Position numbers and translations under genes: made by a program. 64,000 bases of DNA from Fulvivirgaceae bacterium JP3-4 (GTDB lineage: Bacteria > Bacteroidota > Bacteroidia > Cytophagales > Cyclobacteriaceae): the NCBI GenBank assembly GCA_029309925.1, contig JARKND010000001.1:1860001-1924000 (forward strand). The letters run 5' to 3'. The notes under the pieces were generated by a model. It saw only the letters and a program-made list of their open reading frames with translations, was not told the DNA's origin and ran no database searches. Of this stretch, positions 44,977 through 53,637 are shown in pieces; the first letter of the stretch is position 1; each line of letters starts with the position of its first letter.

Positions 44977-45540
44977 ATGAGCACTAAAAAGAAACTTTCC
45001 GCTGAACAACGCGATAACCTTCTCAGTGTGTTGAGGAATCGTTTTGAAAAAAATACGAGCCGCCACAAGGGCATTTCCTGGCCTGATGTTGAAGCAAAGT
45101 TAAAAGCCAGCGCGGACAAGCTGTGGTCGCTGAATGAGATGGAGCGTACGGAAGGCGAACCTGACGTTATTGGTTTTGACAAAAAAACCGGGGAGTACAC
45201 CTTCTGCGATTGTGCTGCGGAAAGTCCGAAGGGAAGGAGGAGCGTTTGTTATGATCATGAGGCACTGGAGTCGCGGAAGGAACACAAACCGGAGAACAGC
45301 GCAATGCAGATGGCAGAGGATATGGGTGTTGAGGTCCTCACCGTGGAGCAATATCACGAATTGCAGAAGCTCGGAAAGTTCGATGCGAAGACATCAAGCT
45401 GGCTGAAGACACCTGCGGATATCCGAAAGCTTGGTGGGGCAATTTTCGGTGACTGGCGTTACGGTCATGTCTTTATTTATCACAACGGTGCCGAGTCATA
45501 TTATGCAGCGCGCGGGTTCAGGGGTTTACTGAAGGTTTGA
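44977..45540 (+). CDS. DUF4256 domain protein
   Basis: 187 residues, soluble. The motifs NRFEKNTSRHKGISW, VIGFDKKTGEYTFCDCAAESP, RRSVCYDHEALESRKEHKP and GGAIFGDWRYGHVFIYHNGAESYYA-type ending are those of DUF4256 proteins, commonly found with ArsR/AHSA1 genes in Bacteroidota. Conserved Cys and His residues could bind metal, but function is undescribed. Last gene of the operon. Confidence 0.85.
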   Translation: MSTKKKLSAEQRDNLLSVLRNRFEKNTSRHKGISWPDVEAKLKASADKLWSLNEMERTEGEPDVIGFDKKTGEYTFCDCAAESPKGRRSVCYDHEALESRKEHKPENSAMQMAEDMGVEVLTVEQYHELQKLGKFDAKTSSWLKTPADIRKLGGAIFGDWRYGHVFIYHNGAESYYAARGFRGLLKV

Positions 45541-45588
45541 CAGTCATTGCAAGGCCATTGTTGTTTTTAAGCGTTAGGACGAATTTAT

Positions 45589-45677
45589 AGCCGCAAAGGC
45601 ACAAAGACTCGAAGGTGCACGAAGGGTATGCCGCAACTTTCTAAGTGTTTTTTGGTGTTCCTGGTGTCCCCGTGGAC
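45589..45677. repeat. Imperfect intergenic inverted repeat of the GCAAAGGCACAAAG type
   Basis: The left arm (about 45589-45627, GCCGCAAAGGCACAAAGAC...) and the right arm (about 45650-45677, GGTGTTCCTGGTGTCCCCG...) are imperfectly complementary, giving a long mismatched hairpin. Purine-rich GCAAAG/GCACAAAG strings with complementary pyrimidine arms recur between genes in many environmental bacteria. It lies between the convergent DUF4256 and dgkA genes, so a terminator-like or REP-like role is possible. Confidence 0.45.
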
Positions 45678-46028
45678 TTAAATCAGATATGGTAAATAAA
45701 CTATCCCAGCACAAATCACGGCAATAATGCAGATCACCAGCACAGCTCCCGCGGCCAGGTCTTTAGCCTGACCGATCAACGGATCGTGGTCGCGCGTGAC
45801 ACGGTTAGCAAGCTTTTCTACTGCGGTGTTAAAAATCTCAGCCATCCACACAATCCCTACAAGGAGCAATGTAATCAGCCATTCTGTAGCGGTGATGTCA
45901 AGCAGATAGTTCACGACCGCTACAGCAACCGCTGCAAGCAAATGGATCAGCATGTTTGGTTCGTATCGAAACGCCATCCAGATTCCCCGCAGCGCATATC
46001 GATAACTAGCAAAATGTTTTTTAAGCAT
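45678..46028 (-). CDS. dgkA: Diacylglycerol/undecaprenol kinase (DgkA family)
   Basis: 116 residues with three membrane helices. The N-terminal SYRYALRGIWMAFRYEPNM, the central MAEIFNTAVEKLANRV and the KDLAAGAVL motif are diagnostic for the prokaryotic DgkA family. The catalytic Glu is in the AEIFNTAVE helix. It phosphorylates diacylglycerol or undecaprenol at the inner membrane. Third gene of an operon with a methyltransferase and a VanZ-like protein, which hints at lipid or lipid-carrier metabolism. Confidence 0.92.
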   Translation of the reverse strand: MLKKHFASYRYALRGIWMAFRYEPNMLIHLLAAVAVAVVNYLLDITATEWLITLLLVGIVWMAEIFNTAVEKLANRVTRDHDPLIGQAKDLAAGAVLVICIIAVICAGIVYLPYLI

Positions 46029-46063
46029 GTCTCAGTTCTTTGGTCTCCGTCATTTTCACGCTT

Positions 46064-46564
46064 TCATTGATTCACATGCGCCAGGTATACGGAGAGCATG
46101 CACGCGAGGCAAAAAAATCCGTGAATGGTGAAGGGAGACAGGATATTCTGTTCGGGGCCTTCAGCCTCAAAGAAATAATAGGCAAGCAACCAAAAGAAAA
46201 TGTAGAATGCAACATCCCCCACATCGAATCGTCCGTTGCTGATTTGCACAAGCTGGCAAAATTCCAGGCCGATGGCAAAAATCATCGGAAGAAGTGCCAC
46301 AGCGAACTTTATCCGGAAGAGCACGAGATAGAACCCATGCGAGAGTGCAGTGGCGCAGTAAACCCATAAGCCACCCGGCAGTGAATAGATAACTGGATCA
46401 GAGAGTATGATGTTCTGAACAATAAAATTCCTGAGGCTGACATAACTGTCAAATGAAAAGAAAAGAACGAAGATCTCGTTGACAACGGTCTTATCCGACC
46501 GGTAGAAGAGGTAAATAAACAGGCTTAATGCAAGCGCGAACGCGATGCTAAAGTTTCTTCTCAT
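46064..46564 (-). CDS. VanZ-like membrane protein
   Basis: 166 residues from ATG 46562-46564 (MRRNFSIAFALAL), which overlaps the methyltransferase end by 17 bp; a start at 46600 is also open. There are about five hydrophobic helices. The segment GLEFCQLVQISNGRFDVGDV resembles the EhxQ...GR.fd..D block of VanZ-like proteins. Function is unknown for most family members; a cell-envelope role is inferred from the neighbouring dgkA. Confidence 0.65.
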   Translation of the reverse strand: MRRNFSIAFALALSLFIYLFYRSDKTVVNEIFVLFFSFDSYVSLRNFIVQNIILSDPVIYSLPGGLWVYCATALSHGFYLVLFRIKFAVALLPMIFAIGLEFCQLVQISNGRFDVGDVAFYIFFWLLAYYFFEAEGPEQNILSPFTIHGFFCLACMLSVYLAHVNQ

Positions 46565-47165
46565 AAATGAAGACTTTGAAATACGACAACCATCCGGCAT
46601 TGGTCTCCTTCAACATGCTATATCGCTGCAGGGACTGCAGTGCCGATATCCGGAAGACCGATCTGAAGTGAAGGATTTTGGAGAAATGAATGAACAACCT
46701 GTCTATGTACTTTAATGCGTTGTCTGGTGTCACGTGATTCAAAATGAACAGCTTGCCATTGGGTTTAAGTACGCGATGAACTTCCGTCAGCAGCTTTTCC
46801 GGATCAGTCACGACTGCTATTACGTGGGAAAGAACAACATAGTCGAAGAATGCAGGAGGGAAGGCAAGTGCCTCGCCATCCATATGCCGGAGTTCAATGT
46901 TGCCATTGGCATGGAGAAGCGCGCGCTTGAGCATGCTGCGGGACGTGTCGATTCCGGTAACCTGGTGATGCCGGTAGTATTTGAAATGCGAACCGGTACC
47001 TACGCCAATTTCCAGTAGCCTTCCCGATGGATAATCGTTGATTGCCTGAAAGAATTTTCGCTTCTGCCCGCTCAGAAAAATGTCAACGAGCGGATAGATG
47101 ACCGTGAATCTGTCGTAGAAATTTTCCGAACGGCTCTTCATAGTGGAATGGTGAATTTGTCGCAT
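46548..47165 (-). CDS. Class I SAM-dependent methyltransferase, phospholipid N-methyltransferase-like
   Basis: 205 residues. Motif I LLEIGVGTGSHF (about 50-61) and HQVTGIDTSRSMLKRA place it among class I methyltransferases, and VHRVLKPNGKLFILNHV is the post-III strand. The short size, PLVDIFLSGQKRKFF start and overall layout resemble PmtA-like phosphatidylethanolamine N-methyltransferases. Substrate is inferred from that similarity and from the dgkA-containing operon, so treat it as tentative. First gene after the palindrome-bearing promoter. Confidence 0.75.
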   Translation of the reverse strand: MRQIHHSTMKSRSENFYDRFTVIYPLVDIFLSGQKRKFFQAINDYPSGRLLEIGVGTGSHFKYYRHHQVTGIDTSRSMLKRALLHANGNIELRHMDGEALAFPPAFFDYVVLSHVIAVVTDPEKLLTEVHRVLKPNGKLFILNHVTPDNALKYIDRLFIHFSKILHFRSVFRISALQSLQRYSMLKETNAGWLSYFKVFIYEKKL

Positions 47166-47221
47166 GCCGACACTTCATGCGGTCGGGGCCTTGCTTCCGC
47201 ATGGATCGGAACGATTACGGT

Positions 47222-47255
47222 CAAATATATTTAAAAGAACTTTGAATTTCAAAGT
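47222..47255 (-). promoter_or_regulatory. Promoter with perfect palindromic operator over the -33 box (methyltransferase operon)
   Basis: Minus strand: TTTG (plus-strand CAAA 47250-47253), 20-bp spacer, TATATTTG (plus-strand 47222-47229). ACTTTGAATTTCAAAGT (47239-47255) is a perfect palindrome with 8-bp arms covering the -33 box. Sixteen of its 17 bases, and the AAAAG(T/A) flank, are shared with the ABC-exporter promoter at 34381-34414. Confidence 0.68.
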
Positions 47256-47542
47256 GAAAATGAAAAATTATGCAGTCGAACGGCAACGGTCAGCCAGATG
47301 CGGTCGGTAAGCCTTGAAACATTATTTTTTACGGAAAGGGCCCTGAAGTGAGATGGGAATTTCTTGTCACTTTTTCAATATCCGCGGAAATCGTGCTCCA
47401 TAAAATCATACCACCCAGTGCTTGATTATTCCCGTCCAAAACGAGAAGCCTTTCGCAGCAGAGAATGTGTCCCCGCCTGTTCTCTGCTGATCGGAAAATT
47501 TGATTTGTTATCTTACTTTCACCGTTTCAAAAGAAAACTTTA
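47256..47542. other. Intergenic region upstream of the pseudo-receiver, with a 10-bp hairpin
   Basis: The region holds a perfect inverted repeat CAGCAGAGAA (47456-47465) / TTCTCTGCTG (47480-47489) with a 14-nt C-rich loop, about 55 bp before the ATG of the next gene. It lacks a T-run, so it is not a typical terminator; it could be an operator or leader structure. No clear promoter box pair was found for the downstream gene. Confidence 0.4.
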
Positions 47543-47902
47543 ATGCACATTCTTATTGTTGATACCAATAATTGTGATACGCAGCTCCTCATCAATGCTG
47601 TGCGGTTGCGGTTTCCGGACGCTCACTGTTATGCCTGCAGTGATACCTTGTATGTAGCTGACTTTGTCGAGTATTTTCGATTTGATTTCATGATCGTGTC
47701 AGCTTCCGGCCCGACCACTGAGTTGCGTTCCGTGATTGAGACAATGAGAAATTCTAATATTGACACGAGGATCATCCTTTGCGCACCTTACCTCTCCGCA
47801 GATATTCGCGAGAATTACCTGTCGGACGGATGTTATGCCGTGATCGAACAATCAGAGGACCTTAAAACCCTTCTCCAACGGGTGGAGCTGGTATTACTGT
47901 AA
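47543..47902 (+). CDS. Degenerate receiver-domain protein (pseudo-response regulator)
   Basis: 119 residues matching the length and strand-helix alternation of a CheY-like receiver (MHILIVDTNN start, DFMIVSASGP beta 3, TRIILCAP beta 4, CYAVIEQSEDL beta 5). The acidic pair is reduced to one Asp, the phospho-acceptor position reads Ser in IVSASG, and the beta-5 Lys-Pro is replaced by Gln-Ser. Phosphorylation by the usual route is therefore not expected. It could act as a protein-protein module for the kinases encoded downstream. Family assignment rests on pattern, not strong identity. Confidence 0.55.
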   Translation: MHILIVDTNNCDTQLLINAVRLRFPDAHCYACSDTLYVADFVEYFRFDFMIVSASGPTTELRSVIETMRNSNIDTRIILCAPYLSADIRENYLSDGCYAVIEQSEDLKTLLQRVELVLL

Positions 47903-48002
47903 AATAATTTGTCGATTGAACAATTTGCGCTTGTGATGCACTTGCTGGCACTTTTATTTTTAGCAGATTGTGCACAACTGACTCGAAACAATTGTGTATT
48001 GC

Positions 48003-48033
48003 CTTGATTCGGCCGCGTGAGACAGTTAATTTG
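48003..48033 (+). promoter_or_regulatory. Possible promoter of the single-domain response regulator
   Basis: CTTG (48003-48006), a 19-bp spacer and TTAATTTG (48026-48033) are each one mismatch from the Bacteroidetes TTTG / TAnnTTTG boxes and lie 37 bp before the ATG at 48070. Weak evidence only. Confidence 0.3.
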
Positions 48034-48069
48034 TACAATCATTTGCCTTAAGGGCTTAACCGAAACGAA

Positions 48070-48447
48070 ATGAAAACGATACTCATCGTAGAAGACGACA
48101 AGGATATTCAGGATATTTTCCGCATCATATTTACATCCTTTGGTTACAATGTGGAGGCTGTGGAAACCGGAACGGAAGTGATCAACCGGAAATCGAACTT
48201 CCCGGATGCCATCATTCTCGACAAGCAGCTTCCGGGAATTAATGGTGTTGATGTCTGCAGAATTCTGAAGTCACAGGATGAGACCAAAGCGATTCCGGTG
48301 ATCATGATTTCGGCAACATCGGGTGTTGAACAAGCCGCAAAGACAGCAGGTGCTGATGATTTCCTGGAAAAGCCGTTCAATATGCACGTCATTCTCAAAA
48401 AAGTATCTGCACTCCTGAATTCAAACGAACAACTGATCACAAGCTAA
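48070..48447 (+). CDS. Single-domain response regulator (CheY-like)
   Basis: 125 residues forming just one receiver domain. All functional residues are visible: acidic E-D-D near residue 8-10, phospho-acceptor Asp in AIILDKQLPG (about 54), Ser/Thr in VIMISATS (about 80-84) and Lys in FLEKPF (about 102). With no output domain it probably relays phosphate or binds a target protein. The large hybrid kinases just downstream are plausible partners. Confidence 0.9.
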   Translation: MKTILIVEDDKDIQDIFRIIFTSFGYNVEAVETGTEVINRKSNFPDAIILDKQLPGINGVDVCRILKSQDETKAIPVIMISATSGVEQAAKTAGADDFLEKPFNMHVILKKVSALLNSNEQLITS

Positions 48448-48501
48448 ATCGCGCGCCCCGCTGGCCATTGTAACTGGTACAACTATTTTCCAGTCTGAAA
48501 G

Positions 48502-49538
48502 ATGGATAAGCGAAACATCATTGTCATTGGCGCCTCTGCCGGTGGATTTGAAGGTATCAAGAAGATTGTTGCAGGTTTGCCTGTCGATCTGGATGCTGCT
48601 ATACTGGTTGTCTGGCATATGTCTCCGGAAGTGCGCGGTATCTCCCCAATGTTTTAAACCGCCTGAGTACACTTCCAGCGCATCACGCTGTTGACCAGGA
48701 ACCGATCAGAATGGGGCGCATCTACATAGCGCCACCCGATCACCATCTGTTGGTTGAGAATGGTAGACTCCGTGTGACCAAAGGGCCAAAGGAGAACCGT
48801 TTCAGGCCTGCGATCGACCCGTTGTTCAGATCAGCCGCGTTTGAATTCGGACCACGTGTGATTGGTGTCATCCTCTCGGGTGCGCTGGATGATGGCGCAG
48901 CAGGCATGTGGAGCGTCAAACACTTCGGAGGAATCGCGATTGTGCAAGACCCCGATGAAGCCGAGGTGCCATCCATGCCGGAAAATGCAATCCGGGCAGC
49001 AAAGGTGGATCATCAACTGCCTGTTGCAGAGATACCGAAATTCCTGATGAGGTTATCGGCAGAGATCGTTGAGACATCTGGTCAAAACAGAAAGGAGTCG
49101 ACCATCAAATCTGAAATCAAAATTGCCATGGAACACGAACCGCTGAAACATGAGCTGCTCGAATTCAGTCAGCCGAGTCCGTATAGCTGCCCCGAATGCC
49201 ATGGTGTGCTCATGTCGATCAGGGAGGGTGGGAGAGTTCGTTTTCGTTGCCATACCGGACATGCGTTTTCTGCTGACGCGCTGCTCGCTACGATCAGCGA
49301 AGGTATCGAAGAAAGTTTGTGGAGTGCGATACGAAATGTTCAGGAAAGTGTTATTCTGTTGAACCACATGGGTGATCATTTCGCTGAGGTCAATCAACCA
49401 GAAGTTGCCGCCATGTATTTCAAAAAGGCGAAAGATGCAGAGAATCGTGCCGGCAAGGTGCGCGAAGCGGTGATGAATCATGAACAACTGAGCATCGACA
49501 GCATCAACCGCGAGGCAGAAGGGGCGACTGCGCGTTAA
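48502..49538 (+). pseudogene. CheB-type methylesterase gene with a one-base frameshift
   Basis: An ATG at 48502 opens with IIVIGASAGGFEGIKKIV and AILVVWHMSPEVRG, the catalytic Ser and His regions of CheB methylesterase, but hits TAA at 48655-48657. From about 48642 the neighbouring frame carries the continuation LPNVLNRLSTLPAHHAVD, then GRIYIAPPDHHLL and VILSGALDDGAAG (catalytic Asp), and stays open to 49538. Adding one base near 48637-48641 would restore a protein of about 345 residues. The C-terminal part has a CPEC...CHTGH zinc-ribbon-like segment and a helical tail, as in stand-alone CheB-like proteins of this phylum. Either a true null allele or a sequencing/assembly error. If expressed, the downstream ORF starts at ATG 48711 and lacks the Ser and His. 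Confidence 0.8.
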
Positions 49539-49612
49539 ATGGTTGCTTCCTTGCATTTATGCTCCTGCCGGGATAATTTGTCGCGGATAGCCACGTAACA
49601 CCCACCACTACG

Positions 49613-52600
49613 ATGAGTCGATTTTACTCTCCTGATTCGAACAACGGAACGATTGTGCCGGAAGAATCGCATCCGGACGATCTTATTGTGGTTGGAATTG
49701 GTGCTGCCGCTGGCGGGATCGAAGCGCTGAAAGCTTTTTTTGCCCGGGTTCCTGTTGATTCAGGTATCGCCTACGTTGTGATCCTTCACGTCTCTCCGAC
49801 ACAGGACAGCAAACTTGCTCAGGAACTGCATGAAGTTACCACCGTCAAAATTATTCTGGTTGAAGAACGTCAAAAGGTCAGGGCGGATCACATCTACCTT
49901 GTGCCTCCGACTCAGCACCTAATGATGGTCGATGGATTTCTGTCGGTTTCACCATCGCTTGATGTCGAGGACAAGCGCGCTCCCATCGACATTTTCTTCC
50001 GAACGCTCGCAGCTTCCCAGGGTCCACGATCGATCTCAGTAGTGTTGTCCGGAATGGGCGCGAACGGCTCCATGGGTTTAAAGCGTGTAAAGGAGATGGG
50101 AGGCGCTGTCTTCGTTCAGAATCCGCGTGAAGCGGAATTCAATGAAATGCCGCGGAGTGCTATCGCAACAGAAATGGTCGATGCGATCCTTCCTGTTGCG
50201 GAAATTCCTGCAAGGATTATCCTCTACAAACAAAGTTTTGGCACCATTCAGGTTGCGCCTGAAAGTGAAAAGCGCGGTGACGATCAACAGCAGGCTTTGC
50301 GTGACATTTTCACGCAGCTCCGTGTGCGAACGGGCCATGATTTCACCAATTACAAACGCCCAACACTGATACGCAGGATCGAGAGACGCATGAACGTTTG
50401 CAACGTCACCGAGGTCAAGGCGTATGCAGCGTTCCTGCATCATCATCCCGAAGAAGTTAATGCGTTGCTGCGTGATCTGTTAATTTCTGTTACAAACTTC
50501 TTTCGCGACCAAAAGTCATTTGAGGCGCTGCAGAAAGACTACCTTCCGGGAATCATCAAAGCAAAACCTTCGGGAGGTGCTATACGCATTTGGGTTGCAG
50601 GTTGCGCGACAGGCGAAGAAGCTTATTCGCTGGCGATGCTTTGTGCTGAGCTTACCCATGACATGATCGATGCACCTAAGATTCAGATCTTCGGAACCGA
50701 TATTGACCAGGCTGCGATCAATACCGCCCGCGAGGGCCTTTATACCATCAACGATGCCGCAGACGTGAGCACAGAACGGCTAAGACGGTTTTTTACGAAA
50801 GAAGGGACTGCGTATCGCATAAGGCGTGAGATCCGCGAAATGATCCTTTTCGCAACCCACAACTTTCTGAAAGACCCGCCTTTTTCACATCTCGATATTG
50901 TGTCGTGCCGCAACGTGCTGATTTACCTGAACCAGACGGCTCAGCAACGCGTGCTTGAAACGTTTCACTTCGCCCTCGAGTCAGGAGGGTATCTTTTTCT
51001 CGGCTCAGCGGAGTCAGCTGATGGTGCCCATGAATTGTTTTCGGTTTCGAACCGCGAGCATCATATTTTTCAAAAGCGCATGGTTAGCACCTCGCGCCCG
51101 TTCCCCGTTCCGGACAGTGTTCCCTACGTCAGGCTCGAGAAGGTCGAAAAATCTACCGGCTCTTTTGAAAAGCCGAAGACTACAGGTGAACGTGTAACAT
51201 TTGGTGAACTCCATGTGAGCCTCCTGGAGGAATATGCTCCGCCATCGATTCTCGTCAACGAAGAATACGACATTGTGCATCTTTCGGAACGCGCTGGCCG
51301 GTACCTTCAGATTGCAAGCGGTGTGCCTACACACAATATTTTGCTGCTCATTCGGCCGGAATTGCGCCTTGAACTCAGGGCGCTGCTTTACCAGGCGGTA
51401 CAGCGACAGACACCAGTTGCTGCCCAGGCATTGAAAGTCAGCGTTGATGATCAGACGGAAACGATTACGATCCACGTCAGGCCGGTGCCACATCCCGGCC
51501 ATGTTGGCAATGGATTTGTGCTTGTTTTGTTCGAGCGCATTGCCAATGATGTGCAGCCTGAGCAAAAGGTGTTTCGCTCTGACGAGCCGATCGCACGACA
51601 CCTCGAAGGGGAATTGATTCGGCTTAAGTCTCAGCTCCGTGCTTCGAATGAACAACATGAGTTGCACGCGGAAGAATTGAAGGCATCGAATGAGGAGCTG
51701 CAGGCGATGAACGAAGAACTGCGCTCCGCTGCAGAAGAACTCGAGACAAGCAAAGAAGAATTGCAGTCGATCAACGAAGAGCTGCGCACGGTAAACCAGG
51801 AACTGAAGCTCAAAGTGGAGGAAACAACGATCACCAGCAACAACCTTCAGAACCTCATCAATTCTGTGGACATCGGAACCATCTTCCTCGACCGCAGTTT
51901 TCGCGTGGCGTTTTTTACACCATCCGCACGCGACCTTTTCAATTTGCTTCCCGCAGATTTTGGAAGACCTCTGTCTGACATCACAACGAAGCTTGAATAC
52001 GATCAGCTGATTGCGGATGTGGAAGCCGTGATGCAGCGCCTTCGACCGGTTGAACGTGAAATTGTCACAAAGGATCAGCGTGTTTTCCTCATGCGGGTGT
52101 TGCCATACCGGACAGCGGAAGACAAGATCAATGGCGTGGTAATAACCTTTATCAACATCAGCAATATCAAGAAAGCCGAGGCTGCGCTACAGGCATCCGA
52201 GGAACGGTGGCGGCTGCTCGTAGAAAGTGCGAAGGACTATGCAATCTTCACGGTAGACACCAACCAAAAGATCAGCAGCTGGAATACCGGAGCTGAGAAG
52301 ATGTTGGGCTATACAGAGGGAGAAGCTATAGGCCAGCCTTGCGAGATCATCTACCTTCCGGAGGATCGCGCAAAGGGTTATCCTGAAAAGGAATTTCAGA
52401 AAGCGCTGACGGACGGGGTAGCGGAGGACGAACGCTGGCACCTGCGTAAGGATGGAAGCAGATTCTATGGATCTGGTAATGTCAATCCGTTGTACGGAGA
52501 AAATCGTGAATTGCTAGGGTTTGTCAAGATCATGCGCGACCTTACAGAATCGAAGAGTGCGGAGGATGCGCTTCGCGAGTCAGAGGAACGTCTGCGTATC

Positions 52601-53632
52601 ACGCTTGAGTCTGCGGAAATGGGTACGTGGGATTACCTGGTTGCCGAAGATAAAGTCACCTGGAATCAACAGCATTTTTTGATGCTTGGCTTAACGCCTG
52701 ATGAAAAACTGAAATCTGCGCCTTACTTTATGAATTTCGTGCACGATGAAGATCGTGGTTTTGTGTCCGGCCGTTTACAAAAGGCCATTGACACCGGCCA
52801 GATCTTTCACGCTGAATTCCGCATCGTAAGAGCAGACAACAACAGCATTCGCTGGATGAATGGTTATGGACGCACCATTGAAAAAGGCGATGATGGCAAA
52901 GCAAAGCGTATGGTAGGGGTGATGTACGACATGACCGAACGCAAAAAGCTCGAGCAGCAAAAAGACGAATTTATTGGCATCGCCAGCCACGAATTGAAAA
53001 CTCCGGTCACAAGCATCAGTGGCTACACGCAGATACTGCAGCACAGGTTTGAGAAGGCAAACGATGTCGAAAGCAGTCAGCTGATGCAGCGATTGAACAG
53101 CCAGGTGAACCGTCTTTCGAATCTCATCAAGGATCTGCTCGACACAACTAAAATCGTTGAGGGCCGGCTGCCGCTGCACATGCTTGAGTTCGCTTTAGAC
53201 GATCTGATCAGGGAAAGAATCGAAGACCTTCAAAAAACTTCTGACAGACACACCATCGAGTTTGTCGGTGGTAATGTGGCAATGATCAAAGCCGATCCTG
53301 AGCGCATTGAGCAGGTATTGAATAACCTTATCTCCAATGCGATCAAATACTCACCCGCGGGCGGTAAGATATCTATCAGATCCTCGCTTTCTGATTCCAT
53401 TGTTGCGGTAGCTGTGGAGGACAACGGGATTGGCATACCCAGGGATGCGTTGCCAAGAGTGTTTGAACGCTTCTTTCGCATCGCGTCTCCGGAGACCGAA
53501 CATTTTGCCGGCATGGGGCTTGGTCTTTACATCAGTGCGGGGATTATTCAGCAGCATGGCGGAACAATATCCGTGGAGAGCGAAGAAGGAAACGGTTCTG
53601 TCTTCCGGTTCACATTGCCGCGTAATGTTTAG
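49613..53632 (+). CDS. CheB-CheR-PAS-histidine kinase fusion with inactive CheB domain
   Basis: 1339 residues. Order: CheB-like domain (about 22-205), CheR methyltransferase (about 225-480, SAM motif WVAGCATGEEAYSLAM and VSCRNVLIYLN intact), linker, Glu-rich coiled coil (about 665-740), CheR-associated PAS (about 745-860), two more PAS domains (about 865-1110), HisKA (His in ASHELKTPVTS, about 1126) and HATPase (N-box NNLISNAIKYSP about 1235, then DNGIGIP and GMGLGLY). In the CheB part the nucleophile motif reads GIGAAAGG rather than GASAGG, and the Asp motif reads GMGANGS instead of G..DG, so methylesterase activity should be lost while the His (ILHVSP) remains. It is probably a cytoplasmic sensor kinase using the CheB/CheR part for regulation or methylation. 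Ends 5 bp from the convergent hybrid kinase. Confidence 0.88.
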   Translation: MSRFYSPDSNNGTIVPEESHPDDLIVVGIGAAAGGIEALKAFFARVPVDSGIAYVVILHVSPTQDSKLAQELHEVTTVKIILVEERQKVRADHIYLVPPTQHLMMVDGFLSVSPSLDVEDKRAPIDIFFRTLAASQGPRSISVVLSGMGANGSMGLKRVKEMGGAVFVQNPREAEFNEMPRSAIATEMVDAILPVAEIPARIILYKQSFGTIQVAPESEKRGDDQQQALRDIFTQLRVRTGHDFTNYKRPTLIRRIERRMNVCNVTEVKAYAAFLHHHPEEVNALLRDLLISVTNFFRDQKSFEALQKDYLPGIIKAKPSGGAIRIWVAGCATGEEAYSLAMLCAELTHDMIDAPKIQIFGTDIDQAAINTAREGLYTINDAADVSTERLRRFFTKEGTAYRIRREIREMILFATHNFLKDPPFSHLDIVSCRNVLIYLNQTAQQRVLETFHFALESGGYLFLGSAESADGAHELFSVSNREHHIFQKRMVSTSRPFPVPDSVPYVRLEKVEKSTGSFEKPKTTGERVTFGELHVSLLEEYAPPSILVNEEYDIVHLSERAGRYLQIASGVPTHNILLLIRPELRLELRALLYQAVQRQTPVAAQALKVSVDDQTETITIHVRPVPHPGHVGNGFVLVLFERIANDVQPEQKVFRSDEPIARHLEGELIRLKSQLRASNEQHELHAEELKASNEELQAMNEELRSAAEELETSKEELQSINEELRTVNQELKLKVEETTITSNNLQNLINSVDIGTIFLDRSFRVAFFTPSARDLFNLLPADFGRPLSDITTKLEYDQLIADVEAVMQRLRPVEREIVTKDQRVFLMRVLPYRTAEDKINGVVITFINISNIKKAEAALQASEERWRLLVESAKDYAIFTVDTNQKISSWNTGAEKMLGYTEGEAIGQPCEIIYLPEDRAKGYPEKEFQKALTDGVAEDERWHLRKDGSRFYGSGNVNPLYGENRELLGFVKIMRDLTESKSAEDALRESEERLRITLESAEMGTWDYLVAEDKVTWNQQHFLMLGLTPDEKLKSAPYFMNFVHDEDRGFVSGRLQKAIDTGQIFHAEFRIVRADNNSIRWMNGYGRTIEKGDDGKAKRMVGVMYDMTERKKLEQQKDEFIGIASHELKTPVTSISGYTQILQHRFEKANDVESSQLMQRLNSQVNRLSNLIKDLLDTTKIVEGRLPLHMLEFALDDLIRERIEDLQKTSDRHTIEFVGGNVAMIKADPERIEQVLNNLISNAIKYSPAGGKISIRSSLSDSIVAVAVEDNGIGIPRDALPRVFERFFRIASPETEHFAGMGLGLYISAGIIQQHGGTISVESEEGNGSVFRFTLPRNV

Positions 53633-53637
53633 CAGGA

